Notes: a model not told the origin generated them from the sequence alone. A stretch of 64,000 bases of DNA from Pseudomonas sp. GD03944 (GCF_029839275.1 NZ_JAOCAH010000011.1:123818-187817); one strand, 5' to 3'. Shown: positions 53,998 through 62,442, counted from the first letter of the stretch. Made by a program: numbers and translations.

Positions 53998-54522
53998 ATA
54001 AAGTACGAAAAATTCTTTTTAAAACATATATATAAATATAAGACGAGAACTATTATCAACGCACACATGCATTTTTCAGGTTTGATGATCCGAATTCAAA
54101 GCGGCCGATAATCGCACAAAAAATACAACGACCAAACGCTCTAAAAAGGCGCGAAATAAGCCGTCTTTTCACAATGAAAAAAGCTAAAAAACACCCCTTC
54201 TCAGCCACAAAAAAAGCGCCTCCAGGCCTGATGAAATCAGCCATTGACTGATCCACGTCGCCCTCGCAGCAGGATCACCTCAACACCTCCCGACAAAGCC
54301 GATTCCCCCCCTGATCCGAGACTGCGCAGCACCATGCGGCACCCTCGGTACACGACGTTCTGGCACGGGAGGTGCAAATCGGCTCATGTCGGACGGGTAA
54401 ACCACCGGCAGCGCCAGAACAAAAAAGAAGACGACACGACCATTCGCGCATCTCGCCTTGATGCCCCATGCCCGACTGGCTCCTGTCTCTCCAAATAGCC
54501 TTGCAACCGCTCGGAGTACGTC

Positions 54523-55674
54523 ATGCACTTCAAACGAACTGTGTCCACCCTCCTTCTCGGCGTCGTCTGCGCCTCCTTCGTACAGGCCGAGGTAAAGGTC
54601 GGTGTCATCACGTCTTCTACTGGCCCCATCGCGCTGGTCGGGCTGCCTCAGAAAAATTCCATACCGCTGCTGCCCACCCAGGCCGGCGACCAACAGGTCA
54701 GGTACATCGCTCTGGATGACGGCAGCGACCCCACTGCGACGGTGAAGGCGCTGAAGAAACTGATCAGCGAGGAAAACGTCGACGCCATCATCGGCCCGAG
54801 CGGCTCGCCCAACGCCATGGGCGTGATCCAGTTCGTCGCCGAGGCCGGTGTGCCGCTTCTGGCCCCGGTGGGCACGGCCGCCGTGGTGGTGCCGATGACC
54901 GAACAAAAGAAGTGGGTGTTCAAGACCACACAGAACGACGACCTGATCGCCAAGGCGCTGGTCGAGGATATGAAGGCGCGCGACGTTGAAACGCTGGGTT
55001 TCATCGGCACCGCCGACCCTTATGGCGAGAACTGGTCCAAGGTGATGGGCACCCTGGCGGCCGAGCACGGCATCAAGATACTGGCCAGCGAACGCTTCCA
55101 GCGTCAGGACACCTCGGTGACCGGACAAAGCCTGAAAATTCTCGCCTCACGTCCCGACGCCGTACTGGTAGCCGCACCCGGCAGTTCGTCGGTACTGCCG
55201 CAGACAACCTTGTACGACCAAGGCTACCGCGGCCAGGTATACCAGACCCATGGCGCGGCCCTGCCGGACTTTCTCAGGCTCGGCGGCAACAAGGTCGAAG
55301 GGACGATCCTCGCCGCGAGCCTGATGCTGGTGCTCGACCAGATGCCAGACAGCCACCCGTCGAAGGCCATCGCCAACGACTACGTGACCGCCTACGAGAA
55401 GCTCAACGGCAGCAAGCCAGCCACCTTTGGCGCCAATACCTATGACGCCGGCCTGCTGTTGCAGCAGGCGATCCCCGTAGCTGCCGCCAAGGCCGCACCG
55501 GGCACCCCGGAGTTTCGCGCCGCCTTGCGCGACGCGCTGGAGGCAACCCGGGAGTTCCCCGCCACCCAGGGCGTATACAACATGAGCCCCGAGGACCACA
55601 GCGGCTTCGACGACCGTGGTCGCGAGTTGATCCAGGTGAAGAACGGCACCTGGACGCTGCTCAAAGGCAACTGA
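54523..55674 (+). CDS. Liv-type ABC transporter substrate-binding protein
   Basis: A 383-residue periplasmic binding protein of the branched-chain-amino-acid (Peripla_BP_6) family. Signal peptide about 1-22 (STLLLGVVCASFVQAEVKVG). Mature motifs: VGVITSSTGPIALVGLPQKN, ISEENVDAIIGPSGSPNAMG, FIGTADPYGENWSKV and YNMSPEDHSGFDDRGRELI. Members bind branched-chain amino acids, amides, or aromatic acids such as hydroxybenzoates and phenylpropanoids. The divergent arrangement with iacH suggests indole-3-acetate or a related compound as ligand, but that is untested. GGAG lies six bases before the ATG. It is separated from the permease genes by a hairpin-forming repeat. Confidence 0.88.
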   Translation: MHFKRTVSTLLLGVVCASFVQAEVKVGVITSSTGPIALVGLPQKNSIPLLPTQAGDQQVRYIALDDGSDPTATVKALKKLISEENVDAIIGPSGSPNAMGVIQFVAEAGVPLLAPVGTAAVVVPMTEQKKWVFKTTQNDDLIAKALVEDMKARDVETLGFIGTADPYGENWSKVMGTLAAEHGIKILASERFQRQDTSVTGQSLKILASRPDAVLVAAPGSSSVLPQTTLYDQGYRGQVYQTHGAALPDFLRLGGNKVEGTILAASLMLVLDQMPDSHPSKAIANDYVTAYEKLNGSKPATFGANTYDAGLLLQQAIPVAAAKAAPGTPEFRAALRDALEATREFPATQGVYNMSPEDHSGFDDRGRELIQVKNGTWTLLKGN

Positions 55675-55693
55675 TCGCTTCGCGTGATACCCC

Positions 55694-55783
55694 GTAGGGT
55701 GGGCCGGGCGGCGATCCGCTTTAGCCCACCGCTGGCTGGTAAGCAAAGCCAACCGCTGGATGTGGGCTGAAGCCCACCCTACG
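55694..55783. repeat. 90-bp inverted repeat between livK-type and livH-type genes
   Basis: Outer arms GTAGGGTGGG and CCCACCCTAC, with further complementary parts CTTTAGCCCACC / TGTGGGCTGAAG, can fold into a long stem. It belongs to the same family as 50521-50580. It sits directly after the binding-protein gene, where a hairpin would protect the upstream mRNA and favour more binding protein than permease. Confidence 0.72.
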
Positions 55784-55819
55784 GACTCGCGCGCTCCATA
55801 CCGCAAACGAGTTTTCGAT

Positions 55820-56857
55820 ATGAATTTCCAGATTGCCCTGCTGCTCGGCCAGGACGGTATCACCAACGGCGCCATCTACGCGCTGCTGGCGCTTTCGATC
55901 CTGCTGGTCTTTACCGTGACGCGCATCCTGCTGATCCCACTGGGTGAGTTCGTCACCTACGGTGCGCTGACCATGGCCGCCCTCCAGGCTGGCCACTCCA
56001 CCGCGCTGGTCTGGTTGCTGCTGGCCCTGACCCTGGCCGACTGTGCGATGGATCTGTATGACGCCAACCGTTTCAGCCACCGCTTCCGCTTCCCGAAGCG
56101 TATTGCGTTCAAGCTCACCTATGCCCTGGCCATGGTCGGCCTGATGCGCAGCCTGCCCCTGGCGGAGCTGCCGATGGCATTTCAGGCCCTGCTCACCCTG
56201 GCGCTGGTAGTGCCAATTGGCCCGCAGCTCTACCGCCTGGTATTCCAGCCCTTGGCCTCGGCGAGTGCCCTGGTACTGCTGATCGTGTCCATCGCCGTGC
56301 ATGTAGCGATGGTCGGCATCGCCCTACTGCTGTTCGGTCCCGAAGGCGCTCGAACCAAGCCCTTTTCCGAAACCGGTCTGAGCCTGGGCCCAGTGACGTT
56401 CAACAGCCAGACCCTGTGGGTGATCGCCGTGTCCCTGGCATTGATCATCGGCCTGTTCCTGTTCTTCGAACGCAGCCTGTACGGCAAGGCCCTACGCGCC
56501 ACGGCAGTCAACCGTCTTGGCGCGCGCCTGATGGGTATCTCGCCGACGCTGGCAGGCAAGGCCACATTCGCCCTTGCGACGTTCATCGGAACCTTGTCGG
56601 GCATTCTCATCGCGCCAATTACCACCCTGTACTTCGACTCCGGCTTCGTCATCAGCCTCAAGGGCTTCGTCGGCGCCATCATCGGTGGTCTGGTCAGTTA
56701 TCCGGTGGCCGCCCTGGGCGCCCTCGCCGTGGGGCTGATCGAAGCCTTCTCGATGTTCTGGGCCAGCACCTACAAGGAGATCATCGTCTTTACGTTGATC
56801 ATCCCCTTCCTGCTCTGGCGCTCTCTCACCAGCCGTCATGTGGAGGACGATGAATGA
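55820..56857 (+). CDS. Liv-type ABC permease (LivH-like) with enlarged loop
   Basis: A 345-residue inner-membrane permease. It begins GQDGITNGAIYALLALSILL as LivH proteins do and has GKALRATAVNRLGARLMGIS (EAA-like coupling segment) and SLKGFVGAIIGGLVSYPVAA near the end. LivH is usually 290-310 residues. The extra 40-50 lie around residues 72-135 (ADCAMDLYDANRFSHRFRFP and following), forming a charged loop plus an added hydrophobic stretch. Start MNFQIALLLG is chosen at 55820; the frame is open 60 bases upstream only because it crosses the repeat. It overlaps the next gene by 4 bases (ATGA). Confidence 0.88.
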   Translation: MNFQIALLLGQDGITNGAIYALLALSILLVFTVTRILLIPLGEFVTYGALTMAALQAGHSTALVWLLLALTLADCAMDLYDANRFSHRFRFPKRIAFKLTYALAMVGLMRSLPLAELPMAFQALLTLALVVPIGPQLYRLVFQPLASASALVLLIVSIAVHVAMVGIALLLFGPEGARTKPFSETGLSLGPVTFNSQTLWVIAVSLALIIGLFLFFERSLYGKALRATAVNRLGARLMGISPTLAGKATFALATFIGTLSGILIAPITTLYFDSGFVISLKGFVGAIIGGLVSYPVAALGALAVGLIEAFSMFWASTYKEIIVFTLIIPFLLWRSLTSRHVEDDE

Positions 56858-58653
56858 AACCGCACTACCTGATTCTCGTCTTGGTCGCCGTGCTGGCCGT
56901 AGCACCAGCCGCACTGCCGCCGTATTACGTCACCCTGCTCAACTACATCGGCCTGTACACGCTGGTCGTACTCGGTCTGGTGTTGCTCACCGGCGTCGGC
57001 GGTATGACCAGCTTCGGCCAGGCCGCCTTCGTAGGCCTCGGCGCCTACACCAGCGCCTACCTGACCACCGTGCAGGATTTGCCGGCCTGGCTGGCCTGGG
57101 CCAGCGCGTCACCCTGGCTCACACTCCTGGTGGGCCTGACCCTGACAGCCGTCGTGGCCCTGGTACTCGGCGCGCTGACCCTGAAGCTGTCCGGTCACTA
57201 CCTGCCATTGGGCACCATCGCCTGGGGCCTGTCGCTGTACTACCTGTTCGGCACCCTGGAATCGGTCGGCGGCCACACCGGAGTCAGCGGCCTGCCAAGT
57301 ATTTCCCTGTTTGGCTGGGCGCTGGACAAGGGCGAGAAGATCTATTACCTGATCTGGGGCATTCTGCTGTGCGCCATGCTCGTTACCCAGAACCTTCTCG
57401 ACTCCCGTGAAGGCCGCGCCATCCGCGCACTCAAGGGCGGCCAACTGATGGCTGAGTCGATGGGCGTGAATACGTTCCGAGCGAAGATGGTGATCTTCCT
57501 CATCTCGGCGCTGTTCGCCGCGCTCTCTGGCTGGCTCTACGCCCATACCCAGCGCTTCGTGAACCCGACACCGTTCGGCCTGCACATGGGCATCGAGTAC
57601 CTGTTCATGGCACTGATCGGCGGCGTCGCCAGCGTCTGGGGTGCCCTGCTCGGCGCCGGCGTGCTGACCATGCTCAAACAGTGGCTGCAGGATCTGCTGC
57701 CGCAACTGTTGGGCAGCACCGGTAACTACGAGGTGATCGTCTTCGGCATCATCATCGTGCTGTTGATGCAGCGCGCTCCCGGCGGCCTGTGGCCACTGCT
57801 CACGCATCTGCTGCCAAACGCCTGGAAGACCCGCCGCGCAGTCCGCCCGGCCGAAGACGCCAGCGAACTGCCGCAGCGCGACGCGCCGAGCGTCGGCGAG
57901 GTGCTGCTGGAAGCACGTGACGTCACCCGTTGCTTCGGTGGTCTGGTGGCCAACAATGCAATGAACCTCGACGTGCAAGCCGGCGAGATTCTCGCGCTGA
58001 TCGGCCCCAATGGGGCCGGCAAGAGCACCCTGTTCAACCAGCTCTCCGGGGTCGACACCCCCACCTCCGGCGAAGTGCTGTTCCGCGGCCAGCTCATCAA
58101 CGGCATGGCTTCACGGCACATCGCGCGCATGGGCATGAGCCGTACCTTTCAGCACGTCAAGCTGCTGCCGGAGATGAGTGTGCTGGAGAACGTCGCTCTC
58201 GGTGCCCACCTGCGTGGCAGCAAGGGAGTGCTTGCCGCCGCCCTGCGCCTGGACCGCGCCGAAGAAGCCCGCCTACTCGCCGAAGCCCGGCGTCAGCTCG
58301 AACGGGTCGGCCTGGGTGACTACCTGCACATTGAGGCTGGCAGCCTGGCGCTGGGGCAGCAACGCCTGCTCGAGATCGCCCGCGCACTCTGCGCCAACCC
58401 CTGTTTGCTACTGCTCGACGAACCGGCCGCCGGGTTGCGCCACAAGGAGAAGGAGGCCCTCGGTCAATTGCTCAGTCGCCTGCGCAGCGAAGGCATGGCC
58501 ATTCTGCTGGTCGAGCACGACATGGACTTCGTGATGGGCCTGGTAGATCGCGTGGTGGTGATGGAGTTCGGCCAGCGCATCGCCTTTGGCCTGCCGGCCG
58601 ACGTGCAGAAGGATCCCGCGGTACTGGAAGCTTATCTCGGAGGAGCGGAGTGA
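56854..58653 (+). CDS. Liv-type ABC permease-ATPase fusion (LivM-LivG)
   Basis: A 599-residue fusion. Residues about 1-330 are a LivM permease: LLNYIGLYTLVVLGLVLLTG, GGMTSFGQAAFVGLGAYTSA, YLFMALIGGVASVWGALLGA. A linker of about 20 residues leads to a LivG ATPase (about 350-599) with Walker A Lys390 (LIGPNGAGKSTLF), signature LALGQQRLLEIARAL, Walker B Asp522 (LLLLDEPAAGLR) and the H-loop VEHDMDFVM. The usual signature LSxGQQ reads LALGQQ. Overlaps of 4 bases upstream and 1 base downstream show tight coupling. Confidence 0.9.
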   Translation: MKPHYLILVLVAVLAVAPAALPPYYVTLLNYIGLYTLVVLGLVLLTGVGGMTSFGQAAFVGLGAYTSAYLTTVQDLPAWLAWASASPWLTLLVGLTLTAVVALVLGALTLKLSGHYLPLGTIAWGLSLYYLFGTLESVGGHTGVSGLPSISLFGWALDKGEKIYYLIWGILLCAMLVTQNLLDSREGRAIRALKGGQLMAESMGVNTFRAKMVIFLISALFAALSGWLYAHTQRFVNPTPFGLHMGIEYLFMALIGGVASVWGALLGAGVLTMLKQWLQDLLPQLLGSTGNYEVIVFGIIIVLLMQRAPGGLWPLLTHLLPNAWKTRRAVRPAEDASELPQRDAPSVGEVLLEARDVTRCFGGLVANNAMNLDVQAGEILALIGPNGAGKSTLFNQLSGVDTPTSGEVLFRGQLINGMASRHIARMGMSRTFQHVKLLPEMSVLENVALGAHLRGSKGVLAAALRLDRAEEARLLAEARRQLERVGLGDYLHIEAGSLALGQQRLLEIARALCANPCLLLLDEPAAGLRHKEKEALGQLLSRLRSEGMAILLVEHDMDFVMGLVDRVVVMEFGQRIAFGLPADVQKDPAVLEAYLGGAE

Positions 58654-59444
58654 TGAACATGCCCATGCATAACCTGCAGCAAGCGCAGAACCAGATTGCC
58701 AATCCGGTGCTGGAGGTCAGCGACCTGTGCGTCGCCTACGGCAAAGTGGAAGCGCTGAGCAACGCCAGCCTGCGTGTCGGCCAGGGACAGATCGTCACGG
58801 TGATCGGCCCCAACGGCGCCGGCAAGACCACCCTGCTCTCGGCCATCATGGGTGTGCTCGGCTCCCATGGCCGGATCACCTTCGACGGCTGCCTGGAAGC
58901 CGTGCCGGAAGTCGAAGTGATGGTAGGCCGCGGCCTCGGCCTGGTGCCGGAAAAACGCGAATTGTTCAGCAGCATGACAGTGGCCGACAACCTGCTGCTC
59001 GGTGGCTTTCAGCGCCATCGCAACGGCCAGCGCGATAACGCCCAGACGCAGAAGGAGGTTTATGACCTGTTCCCCCGACTGTGGGAACGCCGCGACCAAT
59101 TGGCCGCGACCCTCTCCGGTGGCGAGCGGCAGATGCTCGCTGTGGGCCGTGCACTGATGGCCAAACCCAAGCTGCTGATGCTCGACGAACCGAGCCTGGG
59201 CCTGGCGCCACTGATCACCCGCGAGATCTTCCGCATCATCAACACCCTGCGCCAACAGGGTGTCTCGATACTGCTGGTAGAGCAGAACGCCCGCGCCGCC
59301 TTGCGCGTCGCGGACTATGCCTACGTACTCGAAACCGGGCAGATCGCCATGCAGGGCCCGGCGACCCAGCTGGCGGATGACCCTCGTGTGATCGAAGCCT
59401 ACCTGGGCCAAGCCAGCAAGCATCAGGAAATGCTCGCCACCTGA
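58653..59444 (+). CDS. Liv-type ABC transporter ATPase (LivF-like)
   Basis: A 263-residue ATPase. Walker A with Lys58 (VIGPNGAGKTTLL), signature LSGGERQMLAVGRALM, Walker B LLMLDEPSLGLAP and H-loop LLVEQNARAAL. LivF family features include LVPEKRELFSSMTVADNLLL. The ATG at 58653 shares its A with the TGA stop of the fusion gene; GGAGGA lies eight bases upstream. It completes a five-domain importer with the binding protein, the LivH-like permease and the LivM-LivG fusion. Confidence 0.9.
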   Translation: MNMPMHNLQQAQNQIANPVLEVSDLCVAYGKVEALSNASLRVGQGQIVTVIGPNGAGKTTLLSAIMGVLGSHGRITFDGCLEAVPEVEVMVGRGLGLVPEKRELFSSMTVADNLLLGGFQRHRNGQRDNAQTQKEVYDLFPRLWERRDQLAATLSGGERQMLAVGRALMAKPKLLMLDEPSLGLAPLITREIFRIINTLRQQGVSILLVEQNARAALRVADYAYVLETGQIAMQGPATQLADDPRVIEAYLGQASKHQEMLAT

Positions 59445-59451
59445 GCCCGGA

Positions 59452-59470
59452 GCGCCCGCGTGGCGGGCGC
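59452..59470 (+). other. Intercistronic hairpin after livF-type gene
   Basis: Perfect 8-bp GC stem, GCGCCCGC / GCGGGCGC, with a 3-base loop in the 54-base gap between the ATPase and the ketopantoate-reductase-like genes. It is followed by ATTGTT, not a clean T run. It may lower expression of the two distal genes or mark an RNA processing point. Confidence 0.45.
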
Positions 59471-59498
59471 ATTGTTCTGCCTAAAAAGGAAACCTCTC

Positions 59499-60503
59499 AT
59501 GCCCCACCCAACCCCACTGCGCGTTTGCATCGCGGGAGCCGGCGCCATCGGCTGCGCCCTCGCCGCTCGCCTGGTCGAAAGCGGCCAGCCAGTCAGTCTG
59601 CTGGCACGCGGCAAGACGCTCGCTGCGCTGCGCGACAACGGCATCCTGTTGAGCGACCTCGACGGCGAGCATCGCGTGACCGTCAGCGCCAGCGACGACT
59701 GCCATGTAATCGGCGAACAGGATCTGCTGTTCATCTGCACCAAGGCGCCGGCCTTGGCCGGCCTGCTGCCTGAACTGGCACCACTGATCGGCCCCGAAAC
59801 CGTGGTCGTGCCGGTCGTCAACGGCGTGCCCTGGTGGTACTTCCACGGTTTCGAAGGGCGCTTCGCGCAGCATCGTGTCGAGGCGGTCGACCCCGGTGGC
59901 CGGCTCAGTGCCAGCCTCGACCTGCGCCACGTGCTCGGCTGTGTGGTGTTCATCACCGCCGAAAGCAGCGCCCCCGGCGTGGTGCGCTCGAACAACCCAC
60001 ACCTGATGATTTTCGGTGAGCCGGACGGACAGATGAGCGAGCGTCTGGAGCGCGTGCGCACACTGATAGCCGCCACCGGCATCGAGGCACGCACCACCGA
60101 GCGCATCCGCGACCAGCTGTGGACCAAGATCATCGCCAACCTCACCTCCAATCCCCTGTCGGTGGTCACCGGCGCGACCCTGGAACAGCTCTATGGCCAG
60201 GCCGAACTGAAGACCGTGGTCGTCAAGATCCTCCAGGAAGCCCTGCTCACCGCGGCGGCCTATGGCGCACGCATCGCCTTCGACCCGCAGACCTTCATGG
60301 AACTGGGCGCCGGCATGGGCGCGGTGCGCACCTCCATGCTGCAGGACTACGAGCAGGGTCGACCACTGGAGCTGGCGGCCATCGGCGATGCGGTCGTCGA
60401 GCTGGCCGGCTATCAAGGCCTGACGATGCCCACCACCCAAGACATCCTCTCCCTGGCGCGCTTTCGCAGCACCTCGGGGGCCGCCCCGTCCAACACACAC
60501 TGA
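59499..60503 (+). CDS. Ketopantoate reductase (PanE/ApbA)-like oxidoreductase
   Basis: A 334-residue NAD(P)H-dependent enzyme of the ApbA/PanE family. Rossmann motif VCIAGAGAIGCALAARLVES, FICTKAPALAGLL (the Lys/Asn region that grips the cofactor and substrate carboxylate), and the C-terminal LWTKIIANLTSNPLSVVTGA with the catalytic Lys position. True PanE is about 300 residues. Longer paralogues in catabolic operons reduce or oxidise other 2-keto/2-hydroxy acids, so pantothenate synthesis is unlikely here. It lies in the liv operon, 14 bases before a class II aldolase; the two probably act on successive intermediates. Confidence 0.85.
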   Translation: MPHPTPLRVCIAGAGAIGCALAARLVESGQPVSLLARGKTLAALRDNGILLSDLDGEHRVTVSASDDCHVIGEQDLLFICTKAPALAGLLPELAPLIGPETVVVPVVNGVPWWYFHGFEGRFAQHRVEAVDPGGRLSASLDLRHVLGCVVFITAESSAPGVVRSNNPHLMIFGEPDGQMSERLERVRTLIAATGIEARTTERIRDQLWTKIIANLTSNPLSVVTGATLEQLYGQAELKTVVVKILQEALLTAAAYGARIAFDPQTFMELGAGMGAVRTSMLQDYEQGRPLELAAIGDAVVELAGYQGLTMPTTQDILSLARFRSTSGAAPSNTH

Positions 60504-60517
60504 CACGAGATCCCACC

Positions 60518-61285
60518 ATGAACGCCATGACCGATTTCAGCAAACCGACCCACTGCAGCGACGAAGAATGGGCGCTGCGTGTCAAGCTCGCCTACTGCTA
60601 CCACCTGGTGGACTGGTTCGGCTGGACCGAAACCATCTTCAACCATATTTCCGCACGCCTGCCTGGTCCGACCCACCATTACCTGGTCAACCCCTTCGGC
60701 CTGAACTACACCGAGGTGACGCCGGGCAACCTGCTCAAGGTCGACCTGCACGGCAAGAAACTGGAGCCCTCCCCCTACGACGGCAACCCCGCCGGTTTCG
60801 CTCTGCATAGCGCCGTGCACGGCGCGCGTGAAGATATCCAGTGTGTGATCCACACCCACACCACACCGATCTCCGCCGTGGTGCAAAAAAAGCGTGGCTT
60901 TACCCATGACGACTTCTACGGCGCCCAGCTCCATGGCCGCATTGGTTACCACACCTTCGAAGGCATCACCCTGTTCGACGAAGAGAAAACGCGGATGATC
61001 GAGAGCCTGGGCGACAAACACGTGCTGGTGCTGCGCAACCACGGCATCGCGGTGGGTGAGAGCAGCATAGAGAAGACTTTCTTTCTGCTCTGGACAGTGC
61101 AACGCGCCGCCGAGAACCAGTGCGCGGCCGGCGCCTTGGGCGGCGAGGACAACCCGCTGGCGGACGGCATCGCCGCCAAGTGCTCCGACCTCACCGCCAT
61201 GCTGATCCGCGAGAGTGGTTTCGCCACCAAGTTCTATGACGCCATGGTGCGCAAGATGCGCGCCGAGCGAGCCATGAACTGGTAA
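60518..61285 (+). CDS. Class II aldolase/adducin family protein
   Basis: A 255-residue zinc-dependent aldolase-fold protein. Family features: LAYCYHLVDWFGWTETIFNH, SARLPGPTHHYLVNPFGLNY, the metal-binding HTHTTPISAVV and the later LRNHGIAVGE His. Members include fuculose and ribulose phosphate aldolases/epimerases and decarboxylases or dehydratases of small hydroxy acids. This one belongs to the adducin-like bacterial group with no fixed substrate. It is last in the liv operon and convergent with the MarR gene. Confidence 0.86.
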   Translation: MNAMTDFSKPTHCSDEEWALRVKLAYCYHLVDWFGWTETIFNHISARLPGPTHHYLVNPFGLNYTEVTPGNLLKVDLHGKKLEPSPYDGNPAGFALHSAVHGAREDIQCVIHTHTTPISAVVQKKRGFTHDDFYGAQLHGRIGYHTFEGITLFDEEKTRMIESLGDKHVLVLRNHGIAVGESSIEKTFFLLWTVQRAAENQCAAGALGGEDNPLADGIAAKCSDLTAMLIRESGFATKFYDAMVRKMRAERAMNW

Positions 61286-61389
61286 TGGCGCGGCAAGCAG
61301 TGCAGGCCGAAACGGGTGCAGACAGCGCCCGTTAGCGCCTACAGGGGGAAGACAAGAAAGCACCGGTATCTAGAAAGACGCGGCCAAAT

Positions 61390-61860
61390 TCAGGAAAGGT
61401 TGTCGAACATCATCGACAAGGTCTGATTGAGTTTCCGGATCTGCGGTTCTGTCAGTCCCTTGAAGCCGTCATGGAACACCTGCGCAGTGGTCTCGTGCAT
61501 CTCGAAGTAGGCATGACGCCCCTTGTCAGTGATAACCACCTGAGTAACACGACCGTCCTGGTCGCTCTGCCGCGTATCGACCAAACCATCGTCCTTCATC
61601 CGATAAACGATCTTGGTGATCGTGGAGAGCTTCGCGACGGCGAACTCCGATATCTCGGAAATACTGGCCTGTTCCGCCTCATAAAGAATGTTGAGAACAC
61701 GCCATCGAGGAATATCGAGATCAATTTTTTTCAGCAGTGCTTCCATACGCATGGTGTATCGGGCATGCACTCTGACCAGCCAGTAGAAAGGAAACTCTTC
61801 CTTGTGAAACTCCTCGCTGATCGGGTTGTAGCGATTGCGACGCGTCTTTGACACCTTCAT
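61390..61860 (-). CDS. iacR: MarR family regulator, probable IacR
   Basis: A 156-residue MarR-type winged-helix regulator. The domain shows YWLVRVHARYTMRMEALLKK, DLDIPRWRVLNILYEAEQAS, the recognition helix in FAVAKLSTITKIVYRMKDDG and the wing DTRQSDQDGRVTQVVITDKG. MarR regulators of this kind (IacR) govern iac genes and respond to auxin. It is the only regulator linked to the locus and lies at the far end of the liv operon, in convergent orientation, not next to iacH. The start at 61860 (MKVSKTRRNRYN) is chosen; the frame stays open to 62010 without similarity. Confidence 0.83.
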   Translation of the reverse strand: MKVSKTRRNRYNPISEEFHKEEFPFYWLVRVHARYTMRMEALLKKIDLDIPRWRVLNILYEAEQASISEISEFAVAKLSTITKIVYRMKDDGLVDTRQSDQDGRVTQVVITDKGRHAYFEMHETTAQVFHDGFKGLTEPQIRKLNQTLSMMFDNLS

Positions 61861-62090
61861 AAATAGACCGCTTGGGTGAACGTAACGGCAGATAATAGAT
61901 AGTTCCCTTATTTTATGCACCGGGGCACCCTTCACTCGACGGAGTGCTCCACAAAAAAGGCGCTCATTCAGCCCCAATAGAGCTGCCTCAAGGCGAATAA
62001 CGCCGTACATTTTGGCCTGATTTCGAAAGAACGGTTCACTCTGATCACTGGCGATACACGGGTGCGAGTCATTGATAGTCGGGTAAAGCG

Positions 62091-62324
62091 ATGTCCTTCA
62101 ATTCACATAGACGGAAACTGTTGGATGAAAGCGAAGCACTCTCGCATCGCGCTTCCCATGCGCGCTCGTGTGCCTTGCTGGTGGCCCAGAAGCTCGGCCT
62201 TAAGCGGGAGGCTGTCATCGAGCGGATAGCGCGCAAAACCGGTGTCGATCTGTATGAGCCGCAATCAACTACCGAGTTACTGATTGCCTTGACGGAACTG
62301 GAGAGCATGCGACTAGGTGGATAG
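62091..62324 (+). CDS. Small hypothetical protein
   Basis: A 77-residue frame, MSFNSHRRKLLDESEALSHR onward, mostly helical and basic in the first half (VAQKLGLKREAVIERIARKT) with an acidic end. The codon pattern looks like real coding but less GC-biased than neighbours. The ribosome binding site is weak (GGGTAAAG). No family recognised. Its context, upstream of another hypothetical, gives no function. Confidence 0.5.
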   Translation: MSFNSHRRKLLDESEALSHRASHARSCALLVAQKLGLKREAVIERIARKTGVDLYEPQSTTELLIALTELESMRLGG

Positions 62325-62442
62325 AAACCGGCCTGATCAACCAGCTCTACGCAAAGACACCTCTCGGTCAAGACCGCATACAATTGCCAACCGAACATTC
62401 CCGGCCATGAACATGGCTTCGCCGGACAAGGAACTCGCCTCC

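Larger units (their letters stand above)
53797..54522. promoter_or_regulatory. AT-rich divergent control region between iacH and livK
   Basis: 726 bases without a supported gene. From about 53860 to 54250 the sequence is strikingly AT-rich compared with the coding DNA on both sides. It includes a TATATATAAATATA run near 54027-54040 and several A and T tracts, which suggests curved DNA and a target for silencing or bending proteins. It contains the presumed promoters of the iac and liv operons and repeated ATTCACGT motifs. From 54250 to 54522 it returns to normal GC and probably forms a long 5' leader of livK. Confidence 0.7.

Noticed and set aside
59499..60503. Assignment as panE for pantothenate synthesis
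   Set aside because: Operon context is catabolic, the protein is longer than PanE and no other pantothenate gene is near, so only the family name is used.
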